Origin: an uncultured Bacteroidia bacterium
GTDB taxonomy: Bacteria > Bacteroidota > Bacteroidia > Bacteroidales > F082
Length of the DNA stretch: 64,000 nt
Reading direction: 5' to 3'
NCBI GenBank assembly: GCA_902774365.1
Contig: CACYHX010000001.1
Coordinates: forward strand, 1-64,000
The notes under the pieces are model-generated. The model searched no databases, was not told the DNA's origin, and saw nothing but the letters and a program-made list of their open reading frames with translations. Shown here one piece after another: positions 41,898 through 49,947 of the stretch. Both the position numbers and the translations under genes were made by a program. Within the stretch, counting starts at the first letter, position 1. Each line of letters starts with the position of its first letter.

Positions 41898-42943
41898 TCT
41901 TGGTTTTCATCATGATTTTCCAAACGCTCAGCGTACTTGTAACCCTCCTCACTGCGCACCATGATATATTTCGTACCATCATCACCAAGGTGTTTCAAGA
42001 TTGTACGTTCTATGGCTGGCACATTGTCTTTAATCACAAGATCTATATCGTTTGTCAGCTTGATTTCGGTTTTCAGCTTTGCCTTAATCTTCTTGGGCAC
42101 TTTTTGAAACCGTCTGTCAAATTTATATTTATTCGGCAATTCCTTGGCTTTGGTAGCCCACGTATTCATATCAAGACCTTCCTGCTGTGGATGATAAGCG
42201 GCAAGAATGCTATCAGCATAATGGTCCATATCAAATTCACCCTCGCTCCGCATATAGCCCACCGTCAGGTTCCATAGCAAGAGGTAATCGCTCTTATAGT
42301 CTTTTCTGATGGGTATCAGAATCTTGGAGTTGATGTAGTTAAAGGCATTTTCGGTGTTTTCTTCGTCATTACGCAATGCTTTCAAATCCAGAAACTCGTC
42401 ATACCAGTATTTACTCTGCTTTGCATTGACATCATACGTCACAATATCGCCAATATCATATACCCCTGCATTGACATTGATATTGGCTGCAAACGACTTG
42501 AATATCTTTTTCTTGGTAGGCAGCCCATTCTTCTTCTCGCCAGTTGTCTCTTCAATAAACTCAGTATAGTCAGCCTTGCAGATAACCATCTTGTATTCTC
42601 CGCCGTCCGTCATCATGCAATATGCCACCAGCAAGATACCCTTCTGTATTTCTGTGATGTTATGGTAACGTTGTTGGGCGTCGTTTTCCTTTTGGAGCAA
42701 GCGTTGGGCTATGGACATGGCTTTCCCTTCACGGTCTCTATCATTAATGATGCCGTCTATCATGTTGCGCATAGTCATCTCCGTCTCTTTGAACACAAAA
42801 CGCCTATCACCGGCGTTGTCGGTTATCTGCCCGATAATATCCATCACATAATCCCTCACATTACCCTCTTCGTTCAAAGGTTCTTCTGCCACGTTGTTGT
42901 TATCATGGTCAATCTTGATAAGTTTTAGATATTCTATCTCCAT
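41894..42943 (-). CDS. Nucleoid-associated (NdpA-like) protein, first copy
   Basis: 349 residues: KGILLVAYCMMTDGGEYKMV and ICKADYTEFIEETTG, then SKYWYDEFLDLKALRNDEEN and a helical C-terminal domain ending in a beta-rich region (IKDNVPAIERTILKHLGDDG). The order of blocks parallels the gene at 39340, but overall similarity is low. It is the first gene of the tightly packed defence run; no TAnnTTTG box was found upstream. The NdpA assignment is tentative and rests mainly on shared pattern with its partner. Confidence 0.6.
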   Translation of the reverse strand: MEIEYLKLIKIDHDNNNVAEEPLNEEGNVRDYVMDIIGQITDNAGDRRFVFKETEMTMRNMIDGIINDRDREGKAMSIAQRLLQKENDAQQRYHNITEIQKGILLVAYCMMTDGGEYKMVICKADYTEFIEETTGEKKNGLPTKKKIFKSFAANINVNAGVYDIGDIVTYDVNAKQSKYWYDEFLDLKALRNDEENTENAFNYINSKILIPIRKDYKSDYLLLWNLTVGYMRSEGEFDMDHYADSILAAYHPQQEGLDMNTWATKAKELPNKYKFDRRFQKVPKKIKAKLKTEIKLTNDIDLVIKDNVPAIERTILKHLGDDGTKYIMVRSEEGYKYAERLENHDENQE

Positions 42944-43093
42944 AATGGTATGATTATTTGTATTCGACTAAATATCATTCGTTTTATTAAATACGTCTTC
43001 AATCTGCCCTCTTCCATCTTAAATATCTACTTCCACCTCAACCAAAACAAACACCCGCAAAACTCCCCAACACCTTTCAAACACCCTTACCCA

Positions 43094-43183
43094 TCACTCT
43101 ATCACAAAACGAAAACCCCCGTGTTCCTCAACTCCTTCTCCCCACAAATTTTCAAGAAAATCAGCCAAGCCGTCTTCTTTATC
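43094..43183 (-). pseudogene. Remnant: 3' end of an unidentified gene
   Basis: The minus-strand frame reads DKEDGLADFLENLWGEGVEE then HGGFRFVIE and a stop. The composition is protein-like, without any start. It lies just after a terminator-like hairpin (43186-43213) lacking its T-run. The gap from 42944 to 43093 shows nothing else. Confidence 0.45.
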
Positions 43184-43185
43184 CA

Positions 43186-43213
43186 ATGACGGCCCTCCGA
43201 TAAGGACCAGCCG
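43186..43213. repeat. Third copy of the terminator hairpin, degenerate
   Basis: GACGGCCCTCCGATAAGGAC then CAGCCGAC: the same stem-loop as at 23961-23988 and 25171-25198, with changes in both arms and no adjoining T-run on the minus strand. Confidence 0.65.
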
Positions 43214-43259
43214 ACGACTATTTCAATTAGCTTTACGAAAGATTTGCTTCTTATATCCC

Positions 43260-43382
43260 CTACCCCTTCATCATCCTCCCCACCAACCCCGTAAGCACCT
43301 GCCCCGGGCCGCACTCCACGAACTCCGTCATGCCGTCGGCGAGCATGTGCTGCACGCTCTGCGTCCAACGGACGGGGGCGAG
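43260..43382 (-). pseudogene. fabD: fabD remnant: last 40 codons of malonyl-CoA:ACP transacylase
   Basis: The minus-strand frame reads [20 protein letters not shown] then [20 protein letters not shown] and a stop. This is the conserved C-terminal end of FabD (…PVxWxQSVxxMxxxGxxxFxExGPGxVLxGLxxR…). The sequence before it is unrelated, so about 85% of the gene is missing. It is much more GC-rich than the neighbouring defence genes, as expected for a piece of core genome. Confidence 0.88.
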
Positions 43383-43391
43383 GAATAGTAT

Positions 43392-43445
43392 TTACCTTAT
43401 CTCCACCAAATAATCATTCTTGGCAAACATCTTTCCGTATTGAGG
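43392..43445 (-). pseudogene. Remnant: last 17 codons of an unidentified gene
   Basis: The minus-strand frame reads PQYGKMFAKNDYLVEIR and a stop. Protein-like, without start. It lies directly upstream of the fabD remnant and inside the same pair of direct repeats. Confidence 0.4.
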
Positions 43446-43486
43446 CGAAGCCAAGATTTATATTAGATTTACGAAAGATTTGCTTC

Positions 43487-44152
43487 TCAAATCACTTCCC
43501 CAGCATACTCCATCCCCCTCCCCAGCACCGTACAAAACAACATCTGGATATCCTTGACAAACGAATAATGCCGATAGTAATAGCAATTCAACCTAACCTT
43601 ATCAGGATAGATGACCGTGTCGTTATATTCTACCGCTATGACTTGCGCGTCGCGGGTGTCGCCTGCTTTTTGTTTTTGGGCAACATGCTCAGCTATCATT
43701 TCATCTTCGAGTCTGTATTTTAGGGTAGCAGGACCCGTGATGCCCGGCCTTAGCTTCAGCACGTCGCGGTCGTCGCCTTGCAGTTGGTCGGCATAGCCGG
43801 GCACGTCGGGGCGCGGGCCTACGAAGCTCATATTGCCGATGAGCACATCCCACAACTCGGGCAGCTCATCCAGTTTGTAGTGGCGAAGCTTGGCGCCCAG
43901 AGGGGTGATGCGGCTGTCGCCTGCCACCGACACCGAGCTGCCGCTGTGCTTCATTGTCATTGTGCGAAACTTGTGGCACTTGAACAGCTTGCCGCCACGG
44001 CCCACACGCTTCTGGACAAAGAATGCCGGACCGCCTGGCATCTTGACTTTGACCAGAATGGCAACGATGAGTAAGACGGGCCACAAGAAAAGAAGTCCGA
44101 GGAAAGAGACGATGCGGTCAAAAATGTATTTTATCAGCAACTGGAAATGCAT
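43487..44152 (-). CDS. Bacterial sugar transferase (phosphoglycosyl transferase), copy 2
   Basis: 221 residues, PglC-like. The membrane helix (about 12-34) is followed by FFVQKRVGRGGKLFKCHKFR, TM, and LDELPELWDVLIGNMSFVGP with RPDVPGY after it. It would start lipid-linked glycan assembly for the downstream capsule operon. From RITPLGAK on it is almost identical to copy 1 at 24126, whereas the N-terminal third is clearly different. It is the last gene of the long minus-strand operon, 11 bases after a GNAT gene. Confidence 0.94.
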   Translation of the reverse strand: MHFQLLIKYIFDRIVSFLGLLFLWPVLLIVAILVKVKMPGGPAFFVQKRVGRGGKLFKCHKFRTMTMKHSGSSVSVAGDSRITPLGAKLRHYKLDELPELWDVLIGNMSFVGPRPDVPGYADQLQGDDRDVLKLRPGITGPATLKYRLEDEMIAEHVAQKQKAGDTRDAQVIAVEYNDTVIYPDKVRLNCYYYRHYSFVKDIQMLFCTVLGRGMEYAGEVI

Positions 44153-44163
44153 TTTCAGAAAAA

Positions 44164-44763
44164 CTAATTCAAACTCCCTTTCGGGAAATCCTCAATGTAG
44201 ATATAATTATTGTCCATCTCCTCGATAAGCTTTGTATCTAGGACTTTCTGGGTGGAATATAAAGAAGACAGGTTGTCTTTTGAAATGGTCTCAAACATAC
44301 GCAGGTGAAGATGGGTAGCTACGTCCATTGCCGATAGGCACATCATCTTCCCTATCCCCTTGCCTTGATACTCATGATCCACCATCTTGCCAAGGAAGCT
44401 CTTGCCGATGAAAAAACAACGAAGGAAATAATAGCCCACAATGTCTTTACCGCTACAGACTAGAAAAATCAAATAGGCCTTGTTTTTGACCAGCCTCTTG
44501 ATACTTTTCTCATCAAACCCATGAGGCTGAAAATAGGTGAAAGACTCTGCTGGTTGTTTGGCAAAGAAAGTAGCCAAAGGCAGAACATCATCCATGGTTG
44601 CCTCTCGGATTTGATAGGTCCCCTGGTATTTCTCCAAACAACCAGATACACCACGAAGCCTTCTACCATAACGAAGTAGAAACAACCTAGCATTCAACCA
44701 CTCTATCAGATTCCAAACGAACGGAAGCTTGTCTTTGATTATATGGGATAATTGGTATAACAT
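44164..44763 (-). CDS. GNAT-family N-acetyltransferase
   Basis: 199 residues. The GNAT core is visible from about residue 50 (YQIREATMDDVLPLATFFAK), with the acetyl-CoA loop HEYQGKGIGKMMCLSAMDVA (about 128-147). The N-terminal ~45 residues are hydrophobic/basic and may touch the membrane. It probably acetylates an amino sugar or a lipid-linked intermediate; the position before sugar transferase copy 2 recalls PglD-PglC pairs, but the fold is GNAT, not left-handed helix. Confidence 0.8.
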   Translation of the reverse strand: MLYQLSHIIKDKLPFVWNLIEWLNARLFLLRYGRRLRGVSGCLEKYQGTYQIREATMDDVLPLATFFAKQPAESFTYFQPHGFDEKSIKRLVKNKAYLIFLVCSGKDIVGYYFLRCFFIGKSFLGKMVDHEYQGKGIGKMMCLSAMDVATHLHLRMFETISKDNLSSLYSTQKVLDTKLIEEMDNNYIYIEDFPKGSLN

Positions 44764-44778
44764 CTTGAACTTGAAAAA

Positions 44779-45654
44779 CTAAAGTGTTACTATTGCCGTT
44801 GAACTCCAATCTATTTCTTCATCCGCCTGCCGCAAACCAGCAAACTCCGTCTCATCAATCAGCCTCATCATCTTGTCGAAAGCATTTTTCTTCCCAAGAT
44901 TGGACTTAAGATAACGCACATAGCGTGCTTTTATAGTGCCAGGCTCCTTGAAATACACCTCGTAGTCTTCCTTACTCATTACCCCACTCGACTCTGGCAC
45001 CAAATCCCCAATATGAAAATAGCACATGGCATATTCGCTTTTCTTCATTTCCTTCTTTACGAAAGACAATGGAAAGAAACGGAAATAACCGCCACCCGAA
45101 TAGGCCATCTCCTTGCCCAACACGTTCGTTGTGCATATCGGGAACTCCTTGATGCGAATCCCATTATATACCACAATGCAAGGTGTTTTCTGCCCAAAAT
45201 GTGGGAACCCACCAAAATCCCTTGCTGCTGGAAATATGGAAGCGTCTCTTTCAATGCCGTTTTCTGCCAGTATTTCAAACGCCCACTTGTTATTTTCACC
45301 AATGGAAAACGCTGGGGCGCGATAGCTTTTCACTTTCTCACCGATACATTGTTCCAGGCTATCCACTGCACGATGTGTATCCTCGCGACACTCTGTTTCG
45401 GCCATCTTATTAAGCCAAGTGTGTATGTTGGAATGGCAACCAACCTCGTGACCGTGCTGTTGAATCTTTCTGATGACTTTGGGAAACATCTGTCCCATCT
45501 CGCCCACACAAAAGAAGGTGGCTTTTATTTGACGTTCATCTAATTTGTCTAGAATGGCGTCAAGATAACGATCGTATTCAGCATGTTTTTCCTTTGAACC
45601 ATTGTTTTGATGGTTGAGATACCATTCTTCTATATCAATTGTAAGGAGATTCAT
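44779..45654 (-). CDS. Polysaccharide deacetylase (NodB homology, DUF3473 type)
   Basis: 291 residues. The NodB fold starts right at the N-terminus: LLTIDIEEWYLN (catalytic Asp), ATFFCVGEMGQMFP, HGHEVGCHSNIHTW (metal-binding His pair), YRAPAFSIG, and the C-terminal AMCYFHIGDL. It removes acetyl groups from N-acetyl sugars of a glycan. No signal peptide, so it acts in the cytoplasm, probably on a lipid-linked intermediate. It overlaps the following GNAT gene's end by four bases. Confidence 0.9.
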   Translation of the reverse strand: MNLLTIDIEEWYLNHQNNGSKEKHAEYDRYLDAILDKLDERQIKATFFCVGEMGQMFPKVIRKIQQHGHEVGCHSNIHTWLNKMAETECREDTHRAVDSLEQCIGEKVKSYRAPAFSIGENNKWAFEILAENGIERDASIFPAARDFGGFPHFGQKTPCIVVYNGIRIKEFPICTTNVLGKEMAYSGGGYFRFFPLSFVKKEMKKSEYAMCYFHIGDLVPESSGVMSKEDYEVYFKEPGTIKARYVRYLKSNLGKKNAFDKMMRLIDETEFAGLRQADEEIDWSSTAIVTL

Positions 45655-46487
45655 GCCACATCAAAATCAAATAGTTGGAAGAAAATGTTGTCCTTCGTTA
45701 TAGGGGGCAGGTTACCATCCGTCAGGTCAAGAAAGATCAGATTAAAAGGCGAACGCTTGATGAACTTGGGTACTTTTAGATATAAATTTTTAAATTTTGC
45801 GCCCATACCCACATACAGCTTCGGTCGAAAACCCCAGTGTTTGTCCGGGGCATTTGTGGTGTCCAAAAAAGCATCTGGATAACTACCCATAAAGGTTTGT
45901 ACCAAAGAATTGTATTGGCCTAATATGGCGTTCTTCTTTCGACAATAATTCGCCTTACAGGTGTTGAGACGCCAATCAAAAGATGATTTGTCCCAATAAA
46001 CTTTATATGTCTTTTCGCCATCACATTCAATTTGAGTTCCCAATCCCATCTTCACGTCCAATTGTCCAACGAAAGTAAATGGAAAATACTTCATATAACC
46101 CGGAAAACTATTGGCATTAGCAACGCCTAAAACAAATTCAAATCCTTGTTCCTTGGCATAATCGTATGTGGTTTGAGCCAATTTCTTGAAAAGACCCTTG
46201 CCACGATGCTCTGGGTGGGTCACTGTTGCCATGTCAAGCAAGCCCGTGACAATCCTTCCTTCTATTTCCATCTTATAGGGAATGCAGGCGTAATGAGCCA
46301 CTATTTCTTCCCCACAAAAGGCATTAAAGGAAATAACCCTTCCGTTTGGATTATTCAGATACCATTGTCTGAAACCGTTTACTGTAAAAGTGTGTTTTCC
46401 TTCGTAAACTGTATTTTGGAGATTTACTACTTTTTGAAGAGAAAGGGCTCCGTTGTCAAAAAGGAGTTGTTTGATGGTATAATTCAT
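45651..46487 (-). CDS. GNAT-family N-acetyltransferase (large form)
   Basis: 278 residues starting MNYTIKQLLFDNGALSLQKV. The acetyl-CoA site is in TVTHPEHRGKGLFKKLAQTT, followed by YAKEQGFEFVLGVANANSFP. Such large GNAT proteins often occur in O-antigen loci and acylate sugars. The frame can be extended to a TTG at 46502, but the ATG at 46487 is preferred. It overlaps the deacetylase gene by four bases. Confidence 0.85.
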   Translation of the reverse strand: MNYTIKQLLFDNGALSLQKVVNLQNTVYEGKHTFTVNGFRQWYLNNPNGRVISFNAFCGEEIVAHYACIPYKMEIEGRIVTGLLDMATVTHPEHRGKGLFKKLAQTTYDYAKEQGFEFVLGVANANSFPGYMKYFPFTFVGQLDVKMGLGTQIECDGEKTYKVYWDKSSFDWRLNTCKANYCRKKNAILGQYNSLVQTFMGSYPDAFLDTTNAPDKHWGFRPKLYVGMGAKFKNLYLKVPKFIKRSPFNLIFLDLTDGNLPPITKDNIFFQLFDFDVA

Positions 46488-46494
46488 AATATTA

Positions 46495-47637
46495 TTATTC
46501 AAAAGATTGGTATTCTTTCAGTAGCGCATCCCATAGATCCTGTCTTTTGTATCTTGACACTATCAGATCGCGCGCATTACACCCCATTTCCTTCACCTTG
46601 TCTTTGTTTTCACAATAGGCTTTCATCATATTGTAAAGTGCAAGGGCATCTTTTCTTGGTACAATGTTTCCATTCTTTCCTTCGATGATGATCTCATTCG
46701 ACCCGTTAATATTAGTAACAATACAAGGTCTGTTCAGAGCACCTGCTTGCATGACCACATTAGGCATTCCCTCACGATAGCTGGGAAGAATCAGAGCATC
46801 TGCTGCAAGAATGTATGGGCGTACATCCGACTGGTAACCCGTAAAGACAATGTTTTCATTTGTGTCTATTTCTATCTTAGATTTCTTAGAAATAGGATCC
46901 AACTCTTTCTCATAATTACCGACAATTAACAACTTTGCATTAACAGACTGTTTGCTTAGCATTCCAAAAGCCTGTATCAACTCGTTCACACCTTTGTCTC
47001 CAGTGACTCGGCCAACGAAAACAAACATCATGGTTTCTGGTTTACAATTGAATTGTTTACGAATGGCTGCAACGGTTTCTATAGGAATTTGGTCTTCTGA
47101 GAAATAGTTAACATCTATTCCATTAGAACTACCATTAAGTAATACTTTGGCTTTGGATGCTTTAAACATACCTTTTCCCAGATATATATCCATCATATTC
47201 TTTGAATTTGGATAAATACCTGTTGCGCATGCAAAAGTGACCCATTCTGCCAAATCAAGAAAACGACCCCTAATACCTCCCAAATCAGCCAATCCTGCAA
47301 TTGTGTAAAGACGGTGTGGCACTCTGCATAACCATGCCGCCACCATACACAATAAGCCATCTTTTGAAGTATGCGAATGAACAATGAAAGGTTTTTCTTT
47401 TCTAAATATTCTAATAAGTTTGAAGAAAGCCTTGCCATCCGATATCAAAGAGAACGTTTTACGTGTAAAAGGAACTTCATAACCCCGCACACCTTGTTCT
47501 TCCAACATTTTTTCGTAAACAGAACCTCCTGATGTTATAGCAATGACATCGTAATACTGAGACATGAATTTCAACTGCCCAGCCAACAATCCTCGCATGG
47601 AACCTGGAATTGTGGTGGTTCTAATTAGCTTCTTCAT
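46495..47637 (-). CDS. Glycosyltransferase family 4
   Basis: 380 residues with a GT-B fold. The N-terminal acceptor domain contains MRGLLAGQLKFMSQYYDVIA and IVHSHTSKDGLLCMVAAWLC. The GT4 donor domain contains FVFVGRVTGDKGVNELIQAF and LILPSYREGMPNVVMQAGAL (the EGxPxxxxE-like region, with Gln in place of the second Glu). It adds one sugar to the lipid-linked repeat. It is similar to WbpL-adjacent GT4 enzymes using UDP-sugars. Overlaps the dehydrogenase gene by four bases. Confidence 0.9.
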   Translation of the reverse strand: MKKLIRTTTIPGSMRGLLAGQLKFMSQYYDVIAITSGGSVYEKMLEEQGVRGYEVPFTRKTFSLISDGKAFFKLIRIFRKEKPFIVHSHTSKDGLLCMVAAWLCRVPHRLYTIAGLADLGGIRGRFLDLAEWVTFACATGIYPNSKNMMDIYLGKGMFKASKAKVLLNGSSNGIDVNYFSEDQIPIETVAAIRKQFNCKPETMMFVFVGRVTGDKGVNELIQAFGMLSKQSVNAKLLIVGNYEKELDPISKKSKIEIDTNENIVFTGYQSDVRPYILAADALILPSYREGMPNVVMQAGALNRPCIVTNINGSNEIIIEGKNGNIVPRKDALALYNMMKAYCENKDKVKEMGCNARDLIVSRYKRQDLWDALLKEYQSFE

Positions 47638-48902
47638 AATCTCCCATCTACCAATTTCCTATCTAGCGTACATTTCACATCAAACACCACATGCTTGTCC
47701 TTCAACAGACCAAGCACATCCAAACCTTCAAATTTCTTGTGTGCCACAGCTGCAATGCAAGCATCAAACTTTTGGACAGGAAGTTCGTTAGTTACCTTGA
47801 TACCATACTCATGTTCCACGATAGCTGGATTGGCCCAAGGATCATAAACAGTTATATTGAGATTGTATTCCTTCAAGGCTTTATAGATGTCGATGACCTT
47901 CGTGTTACGAACATCGGGGCAGTTCTCCTTGAAGGTGAAGCCAAGTATAAGAATATCGCTGTTCAAGACTTGGATGCCCTTTTTCAACATTAACTTGATA
48001 GTTTCCGTAGCGACATACTCGCCCATGCCATCGTTCATTCTCCTACCTGCGAGGATTATTTCAGGATTGTAGCCGTAACGTTTAGCGCATTGGGCCAGAT
48101 AGTACGGGTCAACACCGATGCAGTGACCACCAACTAAACCTGGACGGAAGGGCAAAAAGTTCCACTTGGTACCAGCAGCTTCCAATACATCCAATGTGTC
48201 AATACCCATCTTGTTGAAGATTTTCGAAAGCTCATTCACAAAGGCGATGTTAATATCGCGTTGTGAGTTTTCAATCACCTTGGCAGCCTCGGCAACCTTC
48301 ATAGTCGGGGCGAGGTGTGTACCAGCGGTAATGACACTGGCATAAACCTCGTTAACATACTTGCCAATTTCAGGTGTTGAGCCAGAGGTCACTTTCTTGA
48401 TGTGCTCCACAGTATGCTGCTTGTCACCAGGGTTGATGCGCTCAGGGCTATAACCACCATAGAAATCCACATTCATCTTAAGACCAGAGACCTTTTCCAC
48501 AACAGGGATGCATTCGTCTTCTGTCACACCTGGATAGACGGTGGATTCGTAAACTACCACATCACCTTTGCCGATGACCTTACCTACGGTTGTGCTAGCA
48601 CCGACGAGTGGAGTCAAGTCAGGATTGTTGTCGCTATCAACAGGTGTAGGAACAGCTACTACATAGAAATTGCAGTCGCGGATCTTTTCGATGTCGCTAG
48701 TACAGACAAAGCCATGGTTGTTGATGGCATCTTGCAGCAACTCATCGCTCACTTCAAGAGTGGCATCGTGGCCATCCATGAGGGCCTCGCAACGCTTCTG
48801 GTTCATGTCAAAACCCACTGTGGGGTATTTGGTTGAGAAAAGACGAGCCAAAGGCAGACCGACATAACCCAGCCCAATTACACAGATTTTAGTGTCTTTC
48901 AT
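47634..48902 (-). CDS. UDP-N-acetyl-hexosamine 6-dehydrogenase (TviB/WbpO-like)
   Basis: 422 residues. NAD-binding IGLGYVGLPLARLFS at the N-terminus, then VAVPTPVD, the catalytic Cys in RPGLVGGHCIGVDPYYLAQ, and the third domain ILGFTFKENCPDVRNTKVID. It oxidises C6 of a UDP-HexNAc to the uronic acid. Together with the next upstream gene (TviC/WbpP-like 4-epimerase) it most likely makes UDP-GalNAcA. Gap to the epimerase gene is 43 bases. Confidence 0.93.
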   Translation of the reverse strand: MKDTKICVIGLGYVGLPLARLFSTKYPTVGFDMNQKRCEALMDGHDATLEVSDELLQDAINNHGFVCTSDIEKIRDCNFYVVAVPTPVDSDNNPDLTPLVGASTTVGKVIGKGDVVVYESTVYPGVTEDECIPVVEKVSGLKMNVDFYGGYSPERINPGDKQHTVEHIKKVTSGSTPEIGKYVNEVYASVITAGTHLAPTMKVAEAAKVIENSQRDINIAFVNELSKIFNKMGIDTLDVLEAAGTKWNFLPFRPGLVGGHCIGVDPYYLAQCAKRYGYNPEIILAGRRMNDGMGEYVATETIKLMLKKGIQVLNSDILILGFTFKENCPDVRNTKVIDIYKALKEYNLNITVYDPWANPAIVEHEYGIKVTNELPVQKFDACIAAVAHKKFEGLDVLGLLKDKHVVFDVKCTLDRKLVDGRL

Positions 48903-48945
48903 TGTATTATCTTATCTTTTTTAATATTAAATTATCAATTATAAA

Positions 48946-49923
48946 TCACAAATTAGCTTTATACCATTCAATAGCCTCATTCAAACCGCGAGCGAAATCA
49001 TACTCAGGATTATAACCCAACAAACGTTTCGCCTTGCTGATGTCGGCATTGCTATGCTTGATGTCGCCTGGACGGTCAGGGCCAAAGATGGGTTCGATGT
49101 TCTTATCCAATGCCTTGGTTAGACTATAATATATGTCTATTAGATACTCTCTGCCACCGTATGCCACATTGAAAGCCTCACCACTGGCTTCATCGGGAGC
49201 GAGACATGCCTTCAGGTTGGCCTCAATCACGTTTTCGATATAAGTGAAGTCGCGGCTCTGTTTGCCATCGCCGTTGATGGTAGGACGTTCATTGTTCAGC
49301 AACAGTTTAATGAACTTTGGAATCACCGCAGCGTACGCTCCATGGGGGTCTTGGCGACGACCAAAGACATTGAAATAGCGTAGGCCTATGGTCTTTAAGC
49401 CATAATGTCTGGTGTATTGCTTTGCCCACTCCTCATCACAACGCTTCGAGACGGCATAAGGACTGAGTAGGTTGCCTTCCACACCTTCCTGCTTGGGCAG
49501 GTGCGCCTCATCGCCATAGACAGAGGAGCTTGAGGCATATACAAAGGTTTTTACTTTGTTCTGTCGTGAGGCTTCAAGCATGTTCAATGTTCCCTGAATG
49601 TTGTTCAAGCTATAAAACAACGGCATTTCGATGCTACGCGGCACACTACCCCAAGCAGCTTCATTCATCACATAATCCACACCTTCACAAGCCTTCATAC
49701 AGGTGTTCAAGTCTTTGATGTCACCTTTGACAAACTCATAGTTTGGGTGGTTAATAAACAAGTCTACATTGGCTTGCTTGCCGGTGCTTAAGTCATCTAA
49801 GCAGCGAACTTTGTACCCTAATTTCAAAATTGCTTCGCAAAGATTAGAACCGATGAAACCAGCACCGCCAGTTACAAGGAATAACGAATTCGAAGGAAAT
49901 GTAATTTGATTTAGATATGACAT
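48946..49923 (-). CDS. NAD-dependent UDP-sugar 4-epimerase (TviC/WbpP-like)
   Basis: 325 residues of the extended SDR family. VTGGAGFIGSNLCEAILKLG, the catalytic SSSSVYGDEAHLPKQEG and YAVSKRCDEEWA (YxxxK), and RYFNVFGRRQDPHGAYAAVI, a block typical of WbpP/TviC enzymes acting on N-acetylated UDP-sugars or their uronic acids. Works with the adjacent dehydrogenase. Confidence 0.92.
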   Translation of the reverse strand: MSYLNQITFPSNSLFLVTGGAGFIGSNLCEAILKLGYKVRCLDDLSTGKQANVDLFINHPNYEFVKGDIKDLNTCMKACEGVDYVMNEAAWGSVPRSIEMPLFYSLNNIQGTLNMLEASRQNKVKTFVYASSSSVYGDEAHLPKQEGVEGNLLSPYAVSKRCDEEWAKQYTRHYGLKTIGLRYFNVFGRRQDPHGAYAAVIPKFIKLLLNNERPTINGDGKQSRDFTYIENVIEANLKACLAPDEASGEAFNVAYGGREYLIDIYYSLTKALDKNIEPIFGPDRPGDIKHSNADISKAKRLLGYNPEYDFARGLNEAIEWYKANL

Positions 49924-49947
49924 TTTTAATGAATTTAACCGTGTTGA

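Larger units (their letters stand above)
43232..43487. repeat. 20-bp direct repeats bounding the fabD remnant
   Basis: TTTACGAAAGATTTGCTTCT occurs at 43232-43251 and 43468-43487 without a mismatch, 236 bases apart. The two copies bracket the fabD remnant and the short remnant next to it; the second abuts the stop of sugar transferase copy 2. Confidence 0.85.

Noticed and set aside
43102-43368. 88-residue ORF with basic, low-complexity N-terminus
   Set aside because: It reads the fabD remnant and its flank in a wrong frame; the correct frame gives the conserved FabD end.
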